Shown: piece by piece, positions 26,996-35,383 of the stretch
How positions within the stretch are numbered: position 1 is the first letter of the stretch
Layout of the letters: each line of letters starts with the position of its first letter
Origin: CAYQNU01 sp964419055
GTDB lineage: Bacteria > Bacteroidota > Bacteroidia > Flavobacteriales_D > Parvicellaceae
Length of the DNA stretch: 64,000 bases
Assembly (NCBI GenBank): GCA_964419055.1
Contig: CAYQNU010000006.1
Span: forward strand, 132,174 to 196,173
Reading direction: 5' to 3'
Translations under genes and position numbers: made by a program
The notes under the pieces: generated by a model
The model's input: only the letters and a program-made list of their open reading frames with translations
Told to the model about the DNA's origin: nothing
The model's database searches: none

Positions 26996-28026
26996 AAATA
27001 GGAAATTTTGATGTCACTAAAAAGGTTTTTATAATAGCTGAATTATCAGCTAACCACAACGGGAGTTTCAAAATTGCTTTAGAAACTATAAAAGCCGCCA
27101 AAAATGCAGGTGCCGATTGCATTAAACTTCAAACGTATAAGCCAGAAACAATTACTTTGAAATCAAATAAACCTGATTTCATTCTAAATACAGGTACAAT
27201 TTGGGATGGTCAGTTTTTATATGACTTATATGAAAAAGCACATACTCCTTGGGAATGGCATGCTGATTTATTTGAAGAAGCTAGGAAATTAGAACTTGAA
27301 ATTTTTTCATCACCGTTTGATTTTTCAGCTGTAGATTTATTAGAATCATTGAATGCTCCTGCATATAAAATAGCATCTTTTGAAATTACAGATATACCTT
27401 TAATAAAATATGCAGCTAGTAAAATGAAACCTATTATTATTTCTACAGGTATAGCTCGATTAGAAGATATTGAGTTAGCTATACAAGCTTGTAAAAGTGT
27501 TGGAAATAATAATATTGCATTATTAAAATGTACATCATCATATCCAGCACCTTTAGATGAAGCTAATTTATGTATGATAAGAGATTTCAAGGATAAATTT
27601 AATGTAATCTCAGGATTATCTGATCATACACTTGGTATCATAGCACCCATCGTTTCAATCGCTATGGGAGCTAGAATTATTGAAAAACATTTTATCATTG
27701 ACAAAAAAGTTGGTGGTCCTGATGCGAGCTTCTCTTTAGATGAAAGTGAATTTAATGAAATGGTTAAAGCTGTAAGATTAGCAGAGTCATCGTTAGGACG
27801 AGCTGATTATACACTTACAGAAAAACAATCTGGAGGAAGATATTATGCCAGATCTTTGTATATTTCAAAAAATGTTAAACAGGGCGATGTATTAACTACA
27901 GAAAATATAAAATCAGTTAGACCGGGAAAAGGTTTGGAACCTAAATATTTTTATGACGTATTAGGTAAAACATTTATTTCAGATTTTGAACTAGGAGAAC
28001 CATTATCATTTGATAAAATAATTTAA
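26992..28026 (+). CDS. pseI: Pseudaminic acid synthase (PseI)
   Basis: A 344-residue NeuB-family enzyme with all standard motifs: IAELSANHNGS, IKLQTYKPE, SSPFD, YKIASFEITD, STGIA, KCTSSYPAP, GLSDHT, EKHF and GGPDASFSLD. The SAF domain keeps RPGKGLEP. The combination SFEITD and GPDASFS is typical of PseI rather than LegI. It condenses the 6-deoxy-altrose-type sugar with PEP. Confidence 0.93.
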   Translation: MKIGNFDVTKKVFIIAELSANHNGSFKIALETIKAAKNAGADCIKLQTYKPETITLKSNKPDFILNTGTIWDGQFLYDLYEKAHTPWEWHADLFEEARKLELEIFSSPFDFSAVDLLESLNAPAYKIASFEITDIPLIKYAASKMKPIIISTGIARLEDIELAIQACKSVGNNNIALLKCTSSYPAPLDEANLCMIRDFKDKFNVISGLSDHTLGIIAPIVSIAMGARIIEKHFIIDKKVGGPDASFSLDESEFNEMVKAVRLAESSLGRADYTLTEKQSGGRYYARSLYISKNVKQGDVLTTENIKSVRPGKGLEPKYFYDVLGKTFISDFELGEPLSFDKII

Positions 28027-28031
28027 TAGTT

Positions 28032-28646
28032 ATGAAAATTTGTATTTTAGATTATGGAAGCGGGAATGTTAAATCAGTTTATAATATGTTTTCTTCATTA
28101 ATAAATGATGTACATATTTCTAATTTAGAAGAAGATATTATGAATGCAGATAAACTTGTATTACCTGGAGTTGGGGCATTTGGGGCTTCTATGTCTAAAA
28201 TTAAAGAAACAATTCCTTTGAAAGTATTAGAAAATGAAGTTTTGTTAAATAAAAAGCCAATTTTAGGTATTTGTGTTGGGATGCAAGTATTGTTTACAAA
28301 AGGGTATGAGTTTGGAGAATTTGATGGTTTAAATTGGATAAAAGGTGACGTGAGAAAATTAGAAACAAAAGGTCATTCTCTTCCTCACATTGGATGGAAT
28401 GAGATTTCAATTTTAAGAGAAAATCATATTTATAATAATGAAAAGGCAGGATATGATTTTTATTTTGTGCATAGTTATGTTTGTCAACCAGAAAATTCTA
28501 TATATGAAATAGCTACTTGTGATTATGGACAAAAGTTTTGTTCGATAGTAAATAAAGAAAATATTTTTGGGGTTCAATTTCATCCAGAAAAAAGTCAAAT
28601 AGCTGGAAAAAAGTTAATAAAGAATTTCATCGATTTTAACTCATAA
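28032..28646 (+). CDS. hisH: HisH-like glutaminase subunit for sugar amidination
   Basis: A 204-residue class I glutamine amidotransferase of the HisH family. The nucleophile is Cys81 in GICVGMQ and the partner residues are His184 and Glu186 in FHPEK. It hydrolyses glutamine to supply ammonia. Followed by a HisF-like protein and a PseA/WbpG-type amidotransferase rather than other histidine genes, it is the second-copy kind used in Pseudomonas O-antigen amidine synthesis (HisH2). It is unlikely to serve histidine synthesis. Confidence 0.88.
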   Translation: MKICILDYGSGNVKSVYNMFSSLINDVHISNLEEDIMNADKLVLPGVGAFGASMSKIKETIPLKVLENEVLLNKKPILGICVGMQVLFTKGYEFGEFDGLNWIKGDVRKLETKGHSLPHIGWNEISILRENHIYNNEKAGYDFYFVHSYVCQPENSIYEIATCDYGQKFCSIVNKENIFGVQFHPEKSQIAGKKLIKNFIDFNS

Positions 28647-28650
28647 AGTA

Positions 28651-29457
28651 ATGAAAAAAAATAGAATTATTCCAGTACTTTTATTAAAAAATGGTTGGTT
28701 AGTTCAATCAAAGGGCTTTTCGAGGTATCAGAATTTAGGTAATCCTGTAACAGCAGTAAAGAGATTGAGTGAATGGGCTGTTGACGAGCTTATATACTTA
28801 GATATTAGTACGGATGAGGTCTATGACATGCGAAGAAATGATATAAAAAATGAAAATAGAAGTGATTTCTTATCAATTATTGAAGATGTATCTAAATTTT
28901 CATTTATGCCAATAACTGTTGGTGGAAAAATAACTTCGTTGAAAGGAATTGAAGAAAGATTATCAAAAGGAGCTGATAAAGTTAGTATAAATTCATTTGT
29001 ATATGATAATCCAAATTTTATAACAGAGGCTGCAAAAGAATTCGGTTCTCAATGCATTGTGATATCAATGGATGTAAAATCTCATGGTTTAAATTATAAG
29101 TTGTATAAGAATGGTGGAAAAGAAATCACAAAATACTTTGTTCAAGACTGGTGCAAAATTGTTCAAGAATTAGGTGCCGGTGAAATATTAATTAATTCAA
29201 TAGATAAAGATGGTATTGGAGGGGGTTATGATATTGATTTAATTAATTTAGTAACTAATAACGTAAGTATCCCTGTAATTGCGTTAGGAGGTGTTAGTGA
29301 ATGGGGGCATTTTTCCGAGGGATTTGATAAGACAAACGCTGATGCTTTTGCAGCTGCAAATATTTTTCACTACCAAGATCAAAGTGTATATTTAGCAAAG
29401 AAATATCTATATGAAAAGGGTTATAATGTTAGGAAACCTGCATTATTAAGAATTTAA
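28651..29457 (+). CDS. hisF: HisF-like ammonia-channel subunit lacking the first catalytic Asp
   Basis: A 268-residue TIM-barrel protein homologous to HisF: RIIPVLLLKNG at the N-terminus, DELIYLDIS, PITVGGKI, ADKVSINS, and INSIDKDGIGGGYD. True HisF has the first catalytic Asp at the position that is Leu11 here (CLDVKDG against VLLLKNG). Loss of this residue, together with the neighbours, indicates that it channels ammonia from HisH to the amidotransferase at 29474 and does not make imidazole glycerol phosphate. Confidence 0.87.
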   Translation: MKKNRIIPVLLLKNGWLVQSKGFSRYQNLGNPVTAVKRLSEWAVDELIYLDISTDEVYDMRRNDIKNENRSDFLSIIEDVSKFSFMPITVGGKITSLKGIEERLSKGADKVSINSFVYDNPNFITEAAKEFGSQCIVISMDVKSHGLNYKLYKNGGKEITKYFVQDWCKIVQELGAGEILINSIDKDGIGGGYDIDLINLVTNNVSIPVIALGGVSEWGHFSEGFDKTNADAFAAANIFHYQDQSVYLAKKYLYEKGYNVRKPALLRI

Positions 29458-29473
29458 TTAAGTAAATGAATGT

Positions 29474-30682
29474 ATGAAAAAGTATAAAAATTATGTTTAC
29501 TGTAAAAAGTGTGTTTATCCACAATCTTCAGTAAATTTAAACATCGATGAAGAGGGTGTTTGTTCTGCTTGTAGAGTTGCCGAAAAGTTTAATGAATTAA
29601 CTCCTGAATTTTGGGAGCAAAGAAAACAAAAATTTCAATCAATAATTAATGATGTTATAAAAAGTAATAAAGGGAATTATGATTGTCTTATACCGGTTAG
29701 TGGTGGTAAAGATAGTTATTTTCAAACTCATCTAATAGTTAAAGAATTTGGACTAAAACCTTTATTAATGACTTATCATGGAAATAATTATTTGCCTGAA
29801 GGTGATTATAATAGGGATAGAATGCGTCAAGTTTTCGATGCCGATCACATTGTCTGGGGTCCAAGTGTTGACGTCTTGAAGAAATTAAATAGAATTTGTT
29901 TCAAGAAAATGGGTGATATGAATTGGCAAAATCATTGTGGAATAATGACTTCTCCAATTACAATTGCTACGAAGTTTAATATTCCACTAATGATATGGGG
30001 CGAAACAGTTTGGGATATTTCTGGAATGCACGATCCTGATGATTTTGTTGAATTTAACGCAAGAACTAGGCATGAACATGCGTTAAGGGGGTTTGAGTGG
30101 TATGATATGATGGATGATCCAAAAGATCAATTAACTGAAAAAGATATGATTTGGGCGAAATATCCAGATGATTTTGATATTTTAGAAGTGGGTGTTAGAG
30201 GATTATACATAGGAAATTTCTTTAAATGGGATCCTAATGCTCATTCAGAAATGGTTAAAGAAAAATATGGATTTATGCCTGCACAAGAACCATTTGAAAG
30301 AACATATAAAATATATTCAAATTTAGATGATAGGTATGAAAATGGGATACATGACCTAATGAAGTTTGTGAAATTTGGATACGGAAGGGGTAGCGATCAC
30401 GCTTCAAAAGATATTAGAGCTGGCATAATGACTCGTGAAGAAGGAATTGAAATTGTTTTAAAGTACGATCATGTTGTTTCAAAAGATTTATATTATTGGC
30501 TCAATTATGTAGAAATGAGTGAAGAAGAGTTTTGGAATATTGCTGATACTTTTCGAGACCCTAGAGTTTGGTTTATTAAAGAAAATAATTGGTGCAAAGT
30601 AGATATTGATGGAGTAGAAAGAACTTACGGAAAAGTGAATCTTCCAGAACATCTCAGATCGAAATATTTTATAGAAAAATAA
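29474..30682 (+). CDS. N-acetyl sugar amidotransferase (PseA/WbpG family)
   Basis: A 402-residue protein with an N-terminal Cys4 site (Cys10, Cys13, Cys30, Cys33) and the PP-loop ATP-binding motif SGGKDS at residues 76-81. This is the WbpG/PseA family, which turns an N-acetyl group into an acetamidino group using ammonia and ATP. The two genes upstream would supply ammonia. In this cluster the natural target is a pseudaminic acid amide. If that amide is N-formyl, the product would be a formamidino sugar, which is my inference. Confidence 0.88.
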   Translation: MKKYKNYVYCKKCVYPQSSVNLNIDEEGVCSACRVAEKFNELTPEFWEQRKQKFQSIINDVIKSNKGNYDCLIPVSGGKDSYFQTHLIVKEFGLKPLLMTYHGNNYLPEGDYNRDRMRQVFDADHIVWGPSVDVLKKLNRICFKKMGDMNWQNHCGIMTSPITIATKFNIPLMIWGETVWDISGMHDPDDFVEFNARTRHEHALRGFEWYDMMDDPKDQLTEKDMIWAKYPDDFDILEVGVRGLYIGNFFKWDPNAHSEMVKEKYGFMPAQEPFERTYKIYSNLDDRYENGIHDLMKFVKFGYGRGSDHASKDIRAGIMTREEGIEIVLKYDHVVSKDLYYWLNYVEMSEEEFWNIADTFRDPRVWFIKENNWCKVDIDGVERTYGKVNLPEHLRSKYFIEK

Positions 30683-30689
30683 TTACAAT

Positions 30690-31886
30690 ATGTTAAATAA
30701 AACCTCTTTTGTAGAATTAAACAAAATTGAAAAAGAAAAAATTGTACTTTTTGGATCAGGCAATATTGCTAAAAAGACAATTAGAAAGATAGGAAAATCA
30801 AAAGTAGCTTTTATAGCGGATAATTCAACAAATTTGCAAGGTGAACAGTATGAGGGAATTGATATTTTGGCACCCTCAAGTATAAATAACGATTTCTTTG
30901 TTATTATATGTTCCACTGCAATTTCAGAGATATCTTCTCAGCTTATTTCAATGGGGTTGAAAGAAAATATTGATTTTACTATTTCACCAATTTTAAATGA
31001 TTTATTGGCAATAAGTGATTTAGAGCAAATTGAAACTACATTTTATTTTACATCAGGTTCTGTAGCTCAAGATAAACCATTAGCAGGTGGTGGAGTTTAT
31101 AAGTGTTCGATTAGTGCTGATAAGGTTATTTTAACTAAAATATTTTCAGGAGCATGTTACGGAGCTACTAAAGTTGGTGAAATAATTTATTTTATTGATA
31201 CGGATAAAGGAGTTTTTAAAATTTGCAATAATGAGATAGAACATATTTGCGAACTACCTAAAAGTTCCAGAGCTCACGGAATATCATATAATGAATCCAA
31301 TTCTAGATTTTATATCACAGGTTCCTATTTAGACGGTGCATACGAGTTAGATTCCGATTTCAATATTCTTCGTACCATTAGAATTTCTGATAAAATTGAT
31401 CTAACAAATGAGCCGATGCATCATTGTAATGATAATCTTTCATTGGGGAATAGTTTATTCATATCCATGTTTTCGTCTTCAGGAAATTGGAAAAATGACA
31501 TTTTTGATGGATGTATAGCAGAGTTTGATTTAATATCTGGTCAAAGGAAACAAGATGTTTACCAAGGTTTGTATATGCCTCATAATGTTAAATTTTACGA
31601 TGGTTCTATTCATGTGTTGGATTCTTTACCAGGGCATTTAAGATTCAATAATTTATCCATTCAAGGAACCTTTCCAGCTTTTACTCGAGGATTGGATTAT
31701 AATAATGGATTATATTATATTGGTCAAAGTAAGAATAGAAATTATTCGAAAGTTATGGGGCTATCCAATAATATATCTATTGATTGTGGTGTGATAATTT
31801 TTAATCCTGAGATAAAGGCATCTCGTTTTATTCAGTTTCCACACGCTATAGGTGAGATCCATTCAGTGGTAGTTTTTATAAATTAA
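30690..31886 (+). CDS. Rossmann-like domain fused to a DUF4915-like beta-propeller
   Basis: A 398-residue protein. Residues 1-95 resemble the nucleotide- or sugar-binding PglD_N-type Rossmann half: VLFGSGNIAKKTIRKIGKSKVAFIAD, then GIDILAPSSI. Residues 125-398 look like a beta-propeller of the DUF4915/TIGR03032 type, with SRAHGISYNESNSRFYITGS, MPHNVKF and FTRGLDYNNGLYYIGQSK. No signal peptide is present, so it is cytoplasmic. Function unknown; the fusion is not one I have met. It starts 7 bp after the amidotransferase gene. Confidence 0.6.
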   Translation: MLNKTSFVELNKIEKEKIVLFGSGNIAKKTIRKIGKSKVAFIADNSTNLQGEQYEGIDILAPSSINNDFFVIICSTAISEISSQLISMGLKENIDFTISPILNDLLAISDLEQIETTFYFTSGSVAQDKPLAGGGVYKCSISADKVILTKIFSGACYGATKVGEIIYFIDTDKGVFKICNNEIEHICELPKSSRAHGISYNESNSRFYITGSYLDGAYELDSDFNILRTIRISDKIDLTNEPMHHCNDNLSLGNSLFISMFSSSGNWKNDIFDGCIAEFDLISGQRKQDVYQGLYMPHNVKFYDGSIHVLDSLPGHLRFNNLSIQGTFPAFTRGLDYNNGLYYIGQSKNRNYSKVMGLSNNISIDCGVIIFNPEIKASRFIQFPHAIGEIHSVVVFIN

Positions 31887-31932
31887 TGAAACACCATTAA
31901 ATGTTTTATAAGTTTTAAAAAGTCGAGGTATA

Positions 31933-32619
31933 ATGGTGATAGGTTGTGGTTTAATAGCTAATGGTGTTTCTAAAATATCAATTGAGTTTCCAAATGTTAT
32001 TTTTTTTGCTTCTGGAGTTTCTGATTCAAATGAACAAGATGACTCTAAATTTCTACGAGAAAAACTTTTATTAGAAAAGACAATTATTGAAAGTGATGCT
32101 AAACAAATTATTTATTTCTCTACGTATAGCGTATTGGATGATACAAGAAAAAACGATAAATACATCATTCACAAAAAAGAAATGGAACGCTTGGTTGAAA
32201 ATACCAATAACTATTTAATAATTCGATTAACAAATGTTATCGGAAAAATAGGGAATAAAAATAATTTGATTCGATTTTTCATAGATAAAATTTCAATAGG
32301 TGAAAAAGTTATAGTTTGGAAAAATGTTAAAAGAAATATAGTTGGTATAGATGATTTAGTTAATGTAATTGCAATTATTTTGAATAAGGATATAAAAAAT
32401 CAATCAATTTTACTGGCGCACCCCTTTAGTTATAATATAAATGAGATTGTTAATCACATTTCCTTTTTTCTAAATAAAGAAGCTTTAATTGATGAAATAG
32501 AAAAAGGAGTTTTTGATGAGTTTCAATGTGAGGAACTTGTTTTGACTGCCTTTAATTCATTGGAGAGTGTCTCAAAAGAAAAATATATCCCTTCACTATT
32601 ACAGAAATATTATTCATAA
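31933..32619 (+). CDS. Short NAD-dependent epimerase/dehydratase-like protein
   Basis: A 228-residue SDR-like protein, shorter than usual (about 300). The Rossmann start GCGLIANG comes within the first residues, with STYSVLDDT and then YIIHKKEME in place of Tyr-x3-Lys: Tyr is followed by IIHK, so the catalytic pair YIIHK is kept. The C-terminal substrate domain is reduced. No upstream in-frame extension exists because of nearby stops. The substrate is unknown. Confidence 0.6.
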   Translation: MVIGCGLIANGVSKISIEFPNVIFFASGVSDSNEQDDSKFLREKLLLEKTIIESDAKQIIYFSTYSVLDDTRKNDKYIIHKKEMERLVENTNNYLIIRLTNVIGKIGNKNNLIRFFIDKISIGEKVIVWKNVKRNIVGIDDLVNVIAIILNKDIKNQSILLAHPFSYNINEIVNHISFFLNKEALIDEIEKGVFDEFQCEELVLTAFNSLESVSKEKYIPSLLQKYYS

Positions 32620-32633
32620 ATAAATTATAATTT

Positions 32634-32641
32634 TATCTTTG
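32634..32641 (+). promoter_or_regulatory. Candidate -7 promoter element before the 32684 gene
   Basis: TATCTTTG matches TAnnTTTG, 42 bp upstream of the ATG at 32684, in a 64-bp gap. No TTTG -33 element was recognised. Confidence 0.45.
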
Positions 32642-32683
32642 ACTTCAGGTTATTTAAAATGAGAAGTTCACCTAATGTTTTAA

Positions 32684-33667
32684 ATGAATAAAATACAATT
32701 ACCTGACATAAAACTGTTTAATCAACATCCAAATAATAGAGAATTTGGATGGAGCGATCACTATGGCGCCATTAAGGTGGCTGAAAGGTATGTTGGAAAC
32801 AAAATAGCAATTAATCATTATCATCAATGGTTTTTTTGGAGCCATGGGTGTCAAGGCCCTTGGTTAAATATTCATCCTGGGATTTTAACACATTTTTTAG
32901 AAAATAAAAATTTAAAGTATTTACTCATAAACAAGACTCAGGAAATTTATTTAAAAAATTATGGTTTCAAAAATGTAAAAGCAATAGGTCTTCCTTTTAT
33001 TTATGTTAACGAAGTTAATCTTCAAAGAATCCCAAATAGTTTATTGATAATGCCATCTCACACCTTACTAGGAGATAAAAAATTAGATAAAGAGGCTTAT
33101 GAATCTTATACAGATTTTATTAAACCATTCTTGACTCATTTCTCTGTTGTAAAAGCTTGTATACACTACAGTTGTATTCGAAATAATATGTGGGTAGATG
33201 AGTTCAATAAATTAGGTATTGAAATCATAGAAGGCGCTCGGACAGATGATGAAAATGCGCTCTTAAGACAAACTTATTTGTTCAAACAGTTTGATTTTGT
33301 AACTACTAATAGTTGGGGATCTCATGTAGCGTATGGATTATTTCACGGATGTAAAGTTTCTATTGCGGGGCCTTTTTTTCCTAGACCAAAAGAAGATTTT
33401 TTGAGGGATGGTAAGTGGAAACGAAATCCTTCAATATTAGATATTATATTAAGTAAAGAAATTGAGGAAAATAAAAACGAGCTATTAAAAGAATTATTTA
33501 CATTACCAAACGAAGCAAAAACTAATGTTGAATTTGGTAGACAATTAGTTGGATATTATGACAAAAAAACACCGGCTGAACTACTCAAAATAATAAAACC
33601 CTCCAATTTTGAAGTATTTAAATTTAATGTTTCACGAGTTTTGAGACGCTTAAAAATAAAAAAATAA
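32684..33667 (+). CDS. Unrecognised cytoplasmic protein, possible GT-B glycosyltransferase
   Basis: A 327-residue protein that I cannot place in a family. The N-terminus is His- and Trp-rich (NHYHQWFFWSHGCQGPW). The later segment VTTNSWGSHVAYGLFHGCKVSIAGP resembles the nucleotide-binding turn of GT-B enzymes, and the C-terminus is very basic. It has no membrane segment. Its position at the head of a run of glycosyltransferase genes and a likely promoter upstream make a transferase, perhaps for a CMP-linked acid sugar, plausible. Confidence 0.45.
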   Translation: MNKIQLPDIKLFNQHPNNREFGWSDHYGAIKVAERYVGNKIAINHYHQWFFWSHGCQGPWLNIHPGILTHFLENKNLKYLLINKTQEIYLKNYGFKNVKAIGLPFIYVNEVNLQRIPNSLLIMPSHTLLGDKKLDKEAYESYTDFIKPFLTHFSVVKACIHYSCIRNNMWVDEFNKLGIEIIEGARTDDENALLRQTYLFKQFDFVTTNSWGSHVAYGLFHGCKVSIAGPFFPRPKEDFLRDGKWKRNPSILDIILSKEIEENKNELLKELFTLPNEAKTNVEFGRQLVGYYDKKTPAELLKIIKPSNFEVFKFNVSRVLRRLKIKK

Positions 33668-33668
33668 A

Positions 33669-34670
33669 TTGAATACGTTCTGCACAATAATAACGGGAAA
33701 CTATTATGCTTATGCTTTGGCATTATTTGATTCACTAAAACAAACCAGTACAAGTAGTGTTCAGTTGGCGGTTTTTATTTCTGATACTTCCGTTGATAAG
33801 TCGTTTTTTAAGGATTTAGAAAAGGAAAACCAAGGCTTATCATTTTATTTCCCTGATGAAATTAATTCAGATAAACACGAAGCTTTAAAAAATAAGTATC
33901 AAACTACTTATATGAGTGGCTATCGATGGTCTCTCAAACCGCTTTTTATAAATCATTTGATAATTAATAATAATTTTGAAAAAGTTATTTTTCTTGATGG
34001 TGATTTATTTTTTTACAATAGTCCAGATTTTATATTTGATTTACTAGATCAATACCGTGTGTTACTTACTCCACATTGGAGATGTGCTGATAATCCAGAA
34101 GAAGATATAGTTAACTTTAATCTGAATTTTCAAGGAGGAATATATAATGCTGGATTTATCGCAGTTTCCAAAAATGCGACTGAGATTATGGACTTTTGGA
34201 CAAATTTGTGTTTGACAGAATGTAAAATTGATTTTGAACAAGGAATGTATGCAGATCAAAAATATTTGGATATATTACACAGTCGTTTTGAAGGCGTTGG
34301 AGTGTTGCGCCATAGAGGTTGTAATGTGGCCACTTGGAATTTTGTTGATAATAAACGTTCATTAAATGAAAACGGTGAGGTGTTGATCAACAACAATTAT
34401 CCAATTGTGTTTATTCATTTTACATCTGGCACAATGAAAGGTATTATTAATGGTACAGATGCTTTGTTATTACACCATTTTATTGCCTATTCAAATGCTG
34501 TTAATAAATACAATCCGAATATCAATTTAATTGAAAAAACTAAATGCGATCTGTTAGACTTAGAACAAAAAAATATTGAAAATAAACCGAAAATGGATTT
34601 AATAACCCAAATGAGATACAATCTAAAACTTAGAACTCGGATTAATAACTTATTTTCAAAAAACAACTAA
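33669..34670 (+). CDS. Glycosyltransferase, GT-A fold (GT8-like)
   Basis: A 333-residue protein with a nucleotide-diphospho-sugar transferase fold. The metal-binding DxD is Asp110-Gly-Asp112 in VIFLDGDLFFYN, followed by LTPHWR, FQGGIYNAGFI and ADQKYLD, as in GT8-like retaining enzymes. It starts with TTG, 2 bp after the previous stop, and overlaps the next gene by 1 bp. Confidence 0.78.
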   Translation: MNTFCTIITGNYYAYALALFDSLKQTSTSSVQLAVFISDTSVDKSFFKDLEKENQGLSFYFPDEINSDKHEALKNKYQTTYMSGYRWSLKPLFINHLIINNNFEKVIFLDGDLFFYNSPDFIFDLLDQYRVLLTPHWRCADNPEEDIVNFNLNFQGGIYNAGFIAVSKNATEIMDFWTNLCLTECKIDFEQGMYADQKYLDILHSRFEGVGVLRHRGCNVATWNFVDNKRSLNENGEVLINNNYPIVFIHFTSGTMKGIINGTDALLLHHFIAYSNAVNKYNPNINLIEKTKCDLLDLEQKNIENKPKMDLITQMRYNLKLRTRINNLFSKNN

Positions 34671-35383
34671 TGCACTACGATAATTTTATAAATATTGAAT
34701 TTTCATCTGAAAATATCGATCGATACATTGTACGCAAAAGTATAAAAAAGGCTTTAGATATAACTTTACCAAGTCTACAAGGTAAATTATTAGATATAGG
34801 TTGTGGAAAAATGCCTTACAAAGAATACATATTAATCAATTCGCAAGTAAAAGACTATGTGGGACTAGATATTGAAAGTGCTTTAGAATATTCAGAAGAT
34901 GTAAAGCCCGATTATACTTGGGATGGTGTGTCTATGCCTTTTGAAAATAATTCATTTGATTGTGCTTTTGGTACTGAAGTTTTAGAACATTGTCCTGATA
35001 CTGAATTGATTTTAAAAGAAGTTTATCGTGTCCTTAAACCAGGCGGAGTTTTCTTTTTTACGGTTCCTTTTTTATGGAACCTACACGAAACACCGCACGA
35101 TGAATACCGTTTTACTCCATTTTCATTACAACGTCATTTTAAGAATGTAGGTTTTAATCAAATTGATATAAAAGCTACAGGCGGATGGCATGCCTCTATG
35201 GCTCAAATGATTGGCTTGTGGGTAAAAAGAAGCCCGATGAATAAAAAGAAGAGAAAATGGGCTTTAAAAATTAGCAAACCAATTATAAAAAAATTACTTA
35301 ATATGGAAGCCAATACACCTATTCGGTTTGTAGAAGGTCAAATGATTACTGGTTTATATGGTTTAGTAAAGAAAGATAATTAA
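34670..35383 (+). CDS. Class I SAM-dependent methyltransferase
   Basis: A 237-residue methyltransferase (Methyltransf_11 type) with the SAM motif LLDIGCGKMPYKEY, a PFENNSFDCAFGTEVLEHCPD segment and LKEVYRVLKPGGVFFFTVPF. It sits between two glycosyltransferases with 1-bp overlaps on both sides. It likely methylates a sugar of the chain; a chain-terminating methylation recognised by the Wzt C-terminal domain is possible. Confidence 0.78.
   Translation: MHYDNFINIEFSSENIDRYIVRKSIKKALDITLPSLQGKLLDIGCGKMPYKEYILINSQVKDYVGLDIESALEYSEDVKPDYTWDGVSMPFENNSFDCAFGTEVLEHCPDTELILKEVYRVLKPGGVFFFTVPFLWNLHETPHDEYRFTPFSLQRHFKNVGFNQIDIKATGGWHASMAQMIGLWVKRSPMNKKKRKWALKISKPIIKKLLNMEANTPIRFVEGQMITGLYGLVKKDN

Noticed and set aside
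28032..29457. Histidine biosynthesis genes hisH and hisF
   Set aside because: No other his genes are nearby, the HisF-like protein lacks the first catalytic Asp, and the next gene is a sugar amidotransferase. The set fits sugar amidination.
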